NCBI GenBank assembly: GCA_963970005.1
Contig: CAXAMN010021562.1
Span: forward strand, 289,423-353,422
Source: Durusdinium trenchii
Lineage: Eukaryota > Sar > Dinophyceae > Suessiales > Symbiodiniaceae
Direction of reading: 5' to 3'
DNA: 64,000 nucleotides
Under the pieces are notes generated by a model. It was given only the letters and a program-made list of their open reading frames with translations, searched no databases and had not been told where the DNA came from. Numbering within the stretch: the first letter of the stretch is position 1; each line of letters opens with the position of its first letter. Shown here in pieces: positions 54,956 to 64,000 of this stretch. Position numbers and translations under genes: made by a program.

Positions 54956-57900
54956 GGTGATGGTTTTCCCACGTCTTGGCAATCGTCACCGGAACTCGGC
55001 TGAATGCACCTGGGATTTCTAAGCAGAAGAGGATATCCAGCCCCGATGTATGTTCAGTGCGGATGCTAATGGCCGACTTCAGAGTGGAAGGGTGCTCTTT
55101 CCCAACTTTGCTACATACTGGCAGTGGCTAATCATTTAACTGGGCGCGGCTCAGTTGAAGGAGAGCAGGTCATTGAATTCTGATGCTCAGGACTGGACTT
55201 GTTGTCTTGCGTCGATGCCAGACGTTGGCATGAACACTCCGGTTGAGGCAGGAAGGGTTTTTCCACATGTTGTTTCAACGCTGGAGAAGTAAATTGAGTG
55301 AACAAAGATGGGGGCTATTCAGTTCTCAGCCCTCAGCCATTGGGTTTCTGAGCCTTCTGTTTTCTTTAGTTTGCACTGCCCGTGCAGCGACTAGCAATTA
55401 CCGAAGACAGACTCACAACCGAACGTTGCCCCCCTGGAAATCATTGGAGCTGCAGGTCATATGACCATGGTGTTTTTGAGTTTGTTGAGTCTAGGAGTTG
55501 CGCGCATGTGATTATATTCTTGGTGGGACTGTAGACTTTTCCTACTTGGCAATCCTATTGCACGGGTCGTGTGGAGCCAATGATCGTTGAGATTTGGCTT
55601 GTACACCTCATATTGCAGTGGGTCCTGACTTGTTCAAGTCTGACTCTGTAGCAAAAGTTCAAGCAGTAGATTTAAAGAACGAGTCAAGCCAACTATTTGT
55701 GATTCGGCTTTGTGGTATATATATATATGTGTGTGTGTGTACAGTGCCACTGAAAGGTGAAGGAACCTTTGCTGTTTCAGCTACATGCCCATGAGAGCCG
55801 ATAAAAGAGAGTGTTCTGTGGACACCTCTTCACTTTTATATTGTTTGGAGTCTGGAGATTCCGTTTTGGTGACTGTATTTATGTATTGGGCGCCTGAAAG
55901 CTCAATCAGGTTTCTCCATCTGGGCTCCATGCAGTGTTCCAGCGTTTGTGAGACCACTCGCACTCCTCGCTCGCCAGGCCAGCGAGCTCCAGACGGACCT
56001 CGGACAGTTACTGTCTGCCAGTTACACAGAAACAAACAGTTCTACAGCAACACAACAAAACACCATCACTCGCAACACATGTTCAATCCTGGCAGCAAAG
56101 ACCACATAAACCTAAACCCTAGCAGCCGAAACACATAAACCTAAACCCTAACAGCCTAAACACCTAAACCCTGCCTGAGTTTGAGAGACACTGAAGACTG
56201 AGTTGGAGTGTGAAGAAAAGGTGAGCAAGGACGTTGGCTCAGAGCGACCTGGGAAACGCCGGTGGCGGAGGACATGCGAGTGAGAACGGCCAAAAAGTGC
56301 TGCGCAGAGAGTGGCTGGGCAATCAGGGGTTGCCCCATCAGGCTGTGCTGCGAGTGTGAGCGAGCCCTATGTACTGTGAGCTTCGTGAGCTTGTCAGTGA
56401 CGGTCCCATCACGAGTAGACTGTGGCAGCCACACTTTGCCATGTGGAGCAGCACTTCACGCTTACTAGGTTGGGCGGGCCACCCTTGATGGAACATATTA
56501 AGCGAGGTGACGAAGTGGTAGCTCTGTGGGGAGCTGGTGGGAGAGGGTGTGCAACATGGAAACAGTGGCTCCTTGCACTGCAGGTCGAGGCTTTGGCCTG
56601 CGGTTTTGGCTGTGGTCACGGCCACGCAGCGGCCCAAGTAGAGCAGCCAGCGCGACTGAAGCAGACTGCGTGAGCCAGAGAAAGTCGAAAGTAGATGCCA
56701 GACTTGAAGCTTGATTCACTCTCGGCCTTACAAGCGTTTGAGCCTGCGAGGCTGCCTTTGTTGCGAAAGGCTCGGTGGGCAAGTCAGGTGTGCATTGTTG
56801 AATGATTGCTTGGCTGCATTCATTTTTGCTGCATGCCCGCAGGTTCCTCTGGGTTCGTTCGTCCTGGCGCCGGTTTCTGCAGCGCAGGTTGCCCGATTGA
56901 TTTGTTCTGGGGTCTCTTTTGGACAGAGTTGGGGCCTTGGACTTGGAAGGGGGCAGGAGTGAGCGGACGCTGAGGCCGGCCATGCCAACAGCAGACACTC
57001 GATGCTTGATGTGCTGTGGCCTTAGCGTCTAGCGCTTTGAGATTCTTAGGGCCAAAGCGTGAGGGCCGCCAAATCAGTTGGTTGTGTCTTCTGTTCTCCG
57101 GGTATCGATCTTCATTTAGAAGCGTTTCCCAACCCCTCTTCCGTGCGATTCGATTTTAAGGGCGGCTGAAGCAAACTGTGTGGAATACAAGAACTGTCAG
57201 CGAGACAACGCAAATCAATGACCTTATCGTCGAGCTGGCCCCACCCGCCCAGGTACACCGGTAGGATAACTGGGTCGGGGCCCTAGGCATGCGAAGGGCT
57301 TCTCGCCAGCAAACCTTGCGCTAATATTTTTTTGGTCCACTGATTAGATTCACTTTAGGCTTCTCAGGCATAAGCCTTGGAGAATATGTTTTTTGTGGCA
57401 ACGAGTTTTCAATGAAACTACACTGCAGGATGAAGGTACTGGATTGAAGCAACTTTTTGGGTGGCGAGAAATTTCAGGTGTAGACTTGAGATTTCTGCAA
57501 GATGTTCACAGGCAACCTGACTGTCCACTGTGGGCCTGGCTTTGCCGGCGGAGTTTATGCAATCGCCCCTGGAAAATCACTATACGAATCCTTTGAGCGA
57601 AGGAGGTCTACCAGCAACACAGCGCTGCATTCATAGAAAGTAAAGCGTCGGACAGCCCTGCGCTCCGTAACCAGTCATGTTTGGGAGACTGGAAGCGAGC
57701 AAACGGCGTGATCCATCATTTTGTTTTTTGCTGCTGTGCTCTGTGGGAACCTCCGTTGGGCAACCAACAGCATATCGATCTTGCGACAAAGTAGAATGAA
57801 CATTATAGTAAATTGAAAACCTGTAGCGAGAGGTTCGGAGCCTCCGTGCTAATTCTTGTTTTTGGGCCGCATTCTCGTGTTTTTGTGGTTTTTTCTCATG

Positions 57901-58180
57901 TTGTTCTTGTTTTTCCGGTTTTCTCATTATTTTTCTCGTGCTTGTTTGTGTGGGTTTGTCGCGTTTTTCTTGTTTTGCTTTCCGCTTTGGCGTGCTGGAC
58001 TTATCTCTTTTTTTTCGTCGGTATCTCGTGCTTTGTTTCGTGTCCTGGGGCCAATTTGGCATGTTTGCGTTGCGGCCGTTTTGCCACAGCTGCGCCACAG
58101 TTACAGTTGTGCCGCAAAAACCACAAAAACTGCAAACATATACTGGTGGGGCTCTATCTTAGAGTCTTAGAAAAGAGCTG
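54956..58180. other. Intergenic, no gene seen
   Basis: No supported exon. Contains a (TA)n(TG)n tract at about 55718-55740, a telomere-like patch at 56105-56172, and a Lys/Arg-rich minus frame at 57631-58098 that reflects T-rich DNA. Confidence 0.55.
56105..56172. repeat. Degenerate telomere-like patch (CCTAAACCCTA)
   Basis: CCTAAACCCT occurs three times (56111, 56140 and 56163) with CCTAAACAC variants between. It resembles the TTTAGGG-type telomere repeat known in dinoflagellates, but spaced and mutated. It is too short to show a former chromosome end. Confidence 0.5.
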
Positions 58181-58183
58181 GCC

Positions 58184-58460
58184 ACACTGGCTGGCCGCGC
58201 CCCTGGCCTCTGTGGCCGGGTCTTGTCCTCCTCTTGCGCTGCTGTTGTCCTTCTCTTGTCCTGCTGTTGTCCTCTGGCCACGCCCACCTGCCCTGACCAC
58301 ACTGACTGGCCACGCCCCTGTGGCCAGGCTCTGTGGCCGGTCTTATGCTCCTTTTGTCTTCTCTTGTCCTGCTGTTGTCCTCCTTTTGTCCTTCTTTTAT
58401 CCTGCTGTTGTCCTCTGGCCGCGCTGACCAGCCCTGGCCATACTGATTGGCCGCACCCCT
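58184..58460. repeat. Minisatellite of ~125-bp units with TTGTCCTGCTG words
   Basis: About two and a half units of CTGGCCACGCCCCTGTGGCC followed by CTTGTCCTGCTGTTGTCCTC. Inner short repeats expand and contract. Both strands give low-complexity frames. Confidence 0.8.
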
Positions 58461-59560
58461 GAACTCTGTGGCCATGTGTTTAGAATGCTGAGTGACGTCC
58501 AATCGGATGTCCGCGAAAGAAGCGGGTTCGCGTAGGGACCCGTCTCGAGTCTCACACAGTTGATGATGGGGCGCCCGATAATGTGCCTGTGAGACGCATT
58601 GGACATTGTCTATTTTCCATAATATGGTCAACAGCTGGAGAGGAGTGTGGCCGAACAAATAGCGACGTCGATCGATGCCAACAAAAATCATTGATGACGC
58701 AGATTGCTCTTGAGGGGAAGGTAGGCTGTACCAAGAAATCGTTTTTGACGAATATTGGTCCAAACGAACCGTTTTGAAACTGTTTGGGGTTTATGCTGGT
58801 AAAATTACAATTAGAACTATTGATTCTGTTTCCTTCTGAGATAAAACCCTGGCTGCGCAACAAGTACAGCTTATAAACACCTGATGGGATGCAAAAAACA
58901 CCAAGGCTGCAGCCTCATGTTACTGTACTGTTTGCAACAATTTTACTTGGTGTCGCCAAACCTCACAATCAATTAGGAACATCAGGCATTTGGTAGTTAT
59001 GTGAGCCCCGCATGCTCAATATGAGTGCAGATTTGTTCATTTTTTCTCGTGCGTTTTGTTTTTCTGGTGGTGTTTGTCGTGGTCACTATTACAGCCCCCG
59101 GGCTACTTACACATTTGAAAAAATTGTATTTTCGTTGTGCATCGTTTGGGCGTCAAACGCCTTATTTCCAGGAGGTTCCCTATCAAAAATAGAACATCTG
59201 CAATGTTTTGTGGGTTTTCTGCAAGTGTTGGCAATGATCGGAAAACAACAAACGGCTAGCAAGATATGTGGATTTTCCGACATGTGTGTGGTCGCAAACA
59301 AGTATTTGTTAATATATTTGTTGTGGAGAATGAAGTAGCTGACAATGTGGTTCCATTGTGGAGAAACAGCGCAATGTGCAATTTTGAACCTCGGAGGTTA
59401 TATGTCCAATTCAATACCTCAATTTTTAACATGTTGAACTGTGGAATTTTCAGATTGTGTGAATCGTTTGGTTGCCAAGATACAATGATCGGATCTTGAT
59501 TTGGCCCAGGTCGATGGCCTTGGGTTTCAGGTCCAAAGGCCAGAAGTGTGGGTGGCAATT
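58461..59560. other. Intergenic, no gene seen
   Basis: No frame with a recognisable motif. Nothing repetitive stands out. Confidence 0.5.
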
Positions 59561-62300
59561 TGAACAACTGGATTCATGGGTCTGTTGAGCTGTTGTTTTC
59601 CGGGTTTGTGGCCCATAGGTTGTCAAGTAGGGCTGATGGGCACGAACATTGCAACGTATTGATGCGGTTGTGGTGCAACCGAGGAATGCAGATTGTTATG
59701 ATTGTTTGTATTGTATCATGCAAATTCAGATGCCGTTCTCCCCGCATTGTTCGGACATGGTTTCCCATTGGGCATGCAATGCCAAAAACAACTACAACCA
59801 TCCTCCTGAGAAACCTCATGTTTTTACAAGCCGTTCCTTTTTCAACTTGCAAACCTTTTATGAAACGTGTTGGTTTGTTTCTCGTGACATGTGCTTTGAT
59901 TTTTCGATTAGTTTCGTAGTGCAAGCCGACCTCAACCCTCGCGACGGGAGGTGCTGTTTGGGGACAAGTCGCGGCTGGCAAAGGCAGACCACGGTCCTCG
60001 CTCAATCGCTGCAAGTTGGACCGAAAACAGATCGCACATCCCATGCATTTGTGTTCGGTTGTCTCTGAAACCGTAAAGAGACAAATGATGTTCCCGTTGC
60101 AATAGCCGCTTCATAATACATAATCGTGTTGTTATTGTTGGCTGGAGGCTTGGGGCGGAGTAGAGGTCATCGCGTACCTTTCCTATGGCGTGGCCAAAGC
60201 GGTGATGGGCCCAGCGCTTTCAATTTAAGCAGCAGTTTCACTATTGCACCGCAAATTTGGTCGGTGTTTTTTATGCGCAAACTAGGACTCTTGGGAGAGC
60301 AAAGTTTGCAGATTTTTCTGGGTGCTTTTGTGGTAGCCGATTGTTGTCTAACTTAACTCTCCTTGTCACTGCTAGTTGTTTTTTCCAGCCAAAGATTGCT
60401 GGTTTCTTGTTTTGTTTGCCGTGACTGGATTGGACTAGTGTCTCGCGTGAGGTGCAATGTTTTCCCCGATGTCTCTACAACAGCATATTGATAGTTTTTT
60501 GGCATTGTTGGATGCGAACAAATGTACAACAAATTGCAGAAACATATGAAACCATGAATGATGGGGAACACTACACAATGCCGTGTGAGTTCAGGCTCCT
60601 CTGGTGCTGGACGGCCTGGGTTTCAGCATGGTTGCTCGGCTCCTGTTGTTTTGTAACATATTGCGAAACGGGGTGGTATGTACTTATTGATTCGAAGACG
60701 TTTGACGTAGAAGTGCTTTGTGGGGAATGTGTATAGGGACTTTGTACATTCTTGTACTTTGAATCCAACAATTGATGCCAACCACGGTGTCGCAAGTTCC
60801 TTTGCAACATCAACAGTAGAGGTGGTTCTGAATGGAAGCCAACAACAGCGAAGACTTTTTTGTGATGGCGGCCAAGGAAGAGCAGCTGGTGCGCAGGATA
60901 GCGCTGGTGAAAGCATTGGTGAGGCAATTCGTGCTAGGACGTGGCAGTTGTTCAACATATGTTTGTTTGGATGAGTGAGTGCTCTGGGGGTTGCATTGAA
61001 TGTTTAGCTTAGTGGTTCAACATCAGTGATGGTTTGACCTTGTTTCATATGTTCTATCATGTTCGTTTGCCGTGTTGTTCGATGGTTCCTTGGCGTGACC
61101 CCGCAAAGGGGCGTTGCAAAGTGTGAGGCAACTCCGGACGACCGCTGTAGATGAAGTGAAGTTCCTTTCACAACCACACTTGACAGTCACATCGTTTCAC
61201 ACCGTGTTCCGTGTTCCCTGATAGATTGCATATGCAAATCTTGTTCGATTGTCATTTATTTCGTGGCTAGATCCATGCCAAGAGGGTCACGCCTGTTGTC
61301 TCGTGGGAGGTGCCCGGTGACAGGTCACAGCTGGTGCAGGCAGAGTTTGCGTTCAATCATGTTTGAAGTTTAGCCAGGTTAGCGACTTTAAAATGCAGTT
61401 TGCGTGTTCATACTCCGGAGACCCTTGGATACTCTTGCACTTTCAATCAAAACCATGAAACAGGTGCGTTTCACGGAGAGAGTGTTGATCAGATCGGATG
61501 TAGCGCACGGCATGGTTGATTTCTAATGCAAAGGGACTTGTTCTTGAGCTGGAGGCTTGGGGAGTAGTAGGGGTCGTCGCGTACCTTTCCTATGGCGTGG
61601 CCAAAGTGGTCGATGGCTGAGCCTTGTAGAGCCGGCAGTGGTAGCACATGGCAGCTTTTTCAAGTAGTTAGTCGATATGATTTTGGCTGAGGGGTTGAGT
61701 AATACCCCAACTGAGGAAGTCACGCTACAACTTTTTGATTGGAATGAAATCACGGTTGGAATAGTTTTTATACTTAAACAGTTTTGTTTGAGTGATGGAT
61801 GGATGTTCTTTTGCTTGCCCACCTTCCAACGCAGGAACCCCAACCCGGAGAGCTGTCCATTCGTGGTGTCTAGTCGGTTCAACAAAGATCAGAACGGAAT
61901 TGTGAAAACCATCCCAAACTAATGCTATCAAAGAATACTACAATACACCAAAATGGTCTTGATATTGCTTTGAGGTTGGCTATGTTTGTATGTGCCCAGG
62001 TTCCCATTGTCCTGGACGGCCTGGGTGCCATCACGGCTGGTTGGCTCAACTTGGCAATCGAAAGGTGGAGGGGGATGTTTTGGCATGCACTTTGTGGGGA
62101 CTGGAAGGTATCAGCTGGTCAAGCACCAATTGTTTCGGAGGTGTTGGCCCCACATAGATGAGAAGAATTGGGAGATTGAGAACTTGCCTCCGATCGCCGA
62201 TCGCATTGAGTTGCATGTTCGAATCGCGTGAGAGCATGTTGTCTGCCCGAATTTGTTCTCTTCCCTTGAGCCGGTTCCCACTTGCACAGAGGTTTGCATC
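59560..62300. repeat. Diverged tandem duplication, ~1.4-kb unit
   Basis: Three landmarks recur in order. GGGAGGTGC is at about 59944 and 61305. CGCGTACCTTTCCTATGGCG is at about 60171 and 61580. CTGGACGGCCTGGGT is at about 60607 and 62013. The offsets are each about 1,360-1,410 bp. Sequence between is more diverged. No gene is supported in either copy. Confidence 0.65.
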
Positions 62301-64000
62301 GATGATCCTCCGTCAGTTTGTATAACAAGGAGCAGATTGACAATGCAGCACAGGTATACTAACCATTTCCCCAAGGCAGCACGAAGCAGAATCAGAATCT
62401 GATTCCAGTTTCTTGCAGGATGTTGCGCATTGCAGCATTCTTACGATACAATATGTGCACGATTGAAAAACATATGAAACACATTTTGCTAGCTGTTTTT
62501 TCCCTGACCGTTGCAAGGCAGGTGAAATTGGCAGCATTTCCCCGCTTTCTTGAACTAAGGAGCCATGGCAGTGGGGTTTGCTTGCAGTGACCCTGCTTTT
62601 CTTCGCCTACGTTGAGGTGCCAAATGGCCAAGGAAGCAACAGCGAGGGTGATGCAGATCAGAAAGTAGATGAAAGTAGTAGTTTGTAATGTACAGATGCA
62701 TTGGCTCGTACCGATATGAAGCAAACAGAATTGCATATATAAAGTGATAATTCAGTGCACAAGACATGATGGGCTCACACTGAACTGCATACACTTCTCA
62801 CTCATTGCAAGCAAAGGCCCAAGCAGTGTTCTCCCCCTGTCCCAATACCTGTGCAGATCTGTGCAGTATGACTAGCTTTCTCCGAGCACAAGTGATTTTG
62901 GTGGCCTGCGCTGTCGCGCAACCACCAGTTCCAGTTTCATCTTTGTCTCGATGGGCAGATGCCACTGGTGCAAGTGCCNNNNNNNNNNCAATGCGGTGTC
63001 GTTTGCCAGTGGGGATCTCACATGCGAGGAGAAGAGCGTGTTTGCAATGGGCCACTCTATTGCGAGTCGTGCATGCCTATGGACATGCCTTATGGAGCTG
63101 TTGGTGGTGTGTAGGCTGACATTGGCAGTTTGGGATAGTTTGTACATGGTTCATACATATGTCAGCCTCCCAGTGATCCTGGCATCGCACAAGCCTTTGA
63201 CATGTACAGGCTTCCACGAGTCTCGGCTGCCTTGCAGAGCTCTGGAGGAAGCAATCAAAGACATGTAAAGATTTGTTGTAGAGAAGTCAAGGCTGTTGAG
63301 ATGCTGAGAGAGGAGAAAGCGATGCAATAACTATCAGATGCTGATAGATTCCGTCAAAGCATATTCTTTTTGGGCGACAATCGCAACCCCGAACTCTTCC
63401 CAGTGAGTCTAAGACGTTGTTTTCATGATGCTTGAATGTGTTGGAATGGACATGAATGGAATTGAATAATAGACGATATAATAGTATTATAATAGTATTC
63501 CATAGTATTCCTTCCATGGGAAGCTGTGTGTGAGCTGTTTCGGTCGGAGAACGTGGCAAACGTGCAGCTTGTTTCAGTCGGAAGACCTGCATCGATGTCC
63601 CATTTCCGATCCATGGAGACCTTCCTGGAACACACACAAGAACAACTGTTACACACAATCGGACAGACGACCGCTGAGTCCATGTCTGGCAGGGCTACAG
63701 AGGCTTCCAGCTTGGTTTCTCTCCACGCGTGGTCAGCCGCGCTTGGGTGGTCTCCGAGGCGCGGTCAGATCGGCAGTACCGGTGGGCCCGAAGGTTCGAC
63801 CAGCTTTGGCGGTAGTGGTCAGATGTCGTGTATGACCTGGCTTGGGGCTTGATCGACTTTGTGTACTTATATTGTTCACATGTGTTTTTTTAGCTGCAGT
63901 TCAAAACAGCCTATATATATATATATACTACTTTCTACTAGACTCCGGACTAGTCTGGCTTACACTTTAGGATTTGCAGTGGGGTAGGGGCCTTGTGATG
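62301..64000. other. Intergenic, no gene seen; 10-N gap at 62979-62988
   Basis: Short frames only. Frames that cross 62979-62988 include unknown residues from the assembly gap and cannot be judged. A (TA)n tract lies at 63912-63927. Confidence 0.55.

Noticed and set aside
57631-58098. 155-codon Lys/Arg-rich minus-strand frame
   Set aside because: It reflects a T-rich stretch and has no domain or exon support.
57813-58427. 204-codon plus-strand hydrophobic frame
   Set aside because: It covers T-rich sequence and the TTGTCCTGCTG minisatellite; the amino-acid composition follows the repeat.
1-64000. CRISPR array, rRNA or tRNA gene
   Set aside because: No regularly spaced repeat with unique spacers, no rRNA-like stretch, and no complete tRNA cloverleaf was found by eye.
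1-64000. Relict dinoflagellate spliced-leader sequence
   Set aside because: I looked for its conserved 3' part on both strands and did not find a convincing match, but a careful search was not possible by eye.

Overview
The window looks like nuclear DNA of a dinoflagellate, probably Symbiodiniaceae or a relative, although the species cannot be told from sequence alone. Four things point there: very low gene density with abundant simple and tandem repeats; a decayed tyrosine-recombinase (YR) element of a kind common in dinoflagellates, with a methyltransferase-like domain; clustered genes all on one strand; and many short introns whose predicted 5' boundaries are GA or GC as well as GT.

The centrepiece is a 16.8-kb insertion at about 3001-19780. 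It has long terminal inverted repeats (about 350-400 bp, nearly identical over the outer 150 bp) that contain a tandem ~66-bp unit. It is flanked by a probable 6-bp target duplication, AAAGGC. The two halves of one YR element lie outside it: a gag-like N-terminus at 2366-3000 and the rest at 19787-23160. The insertion therefore split an older element, and the target supplies independent proof of the boundaries.

Inside the insertion every recognisable gene is on the minus strand, in a compact array. From the right end these are: a one-TM protein (E, 18840-19232), an acidic/Cys-rich protein (F, 17604-17990), a basic coiled-coil protein (A, 15116-15665), an unknown protein (B, 13951-14740), a Ser/Thr kinase with a nuclear-type basic tail (C, 11494-13209), a class-I methyltransferase-like protein (D, 9557-10899), a C5 cytosine DNA methyltransferase (7493-8971), two unknown proteins (G3 6483-7295; G2 5087-6046), and a second C5-methyltransferase-like C-terminus (G1, 3621-4400). 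I worked out 17 introns of 56-179 bp that keep frame; seven are GA-AG and one GC-AG. No known transposase, integrase, polymerase or capsid gene was recognised, so the element is unclassified. The methyltransferases and kinase look like cargo or regulators, and the mobilising enzyme may be one of the unknown genes.

The remaining 41 kb (23160-64000) holds one convincing gene, an intronless 576-aa multi-pass membrane protein at 27827-29557. The rest is repeats: a 2.2-kb tandem triplication (48995-54955), degenerate tandem copies at 42-47 kb, a 1.4-kb tandem duplication at 59.6-62.3 kb, microsatellites, minisatellites and a short telomere-like patch. There is one assembly gap of 10 Ns at 62979-62988.
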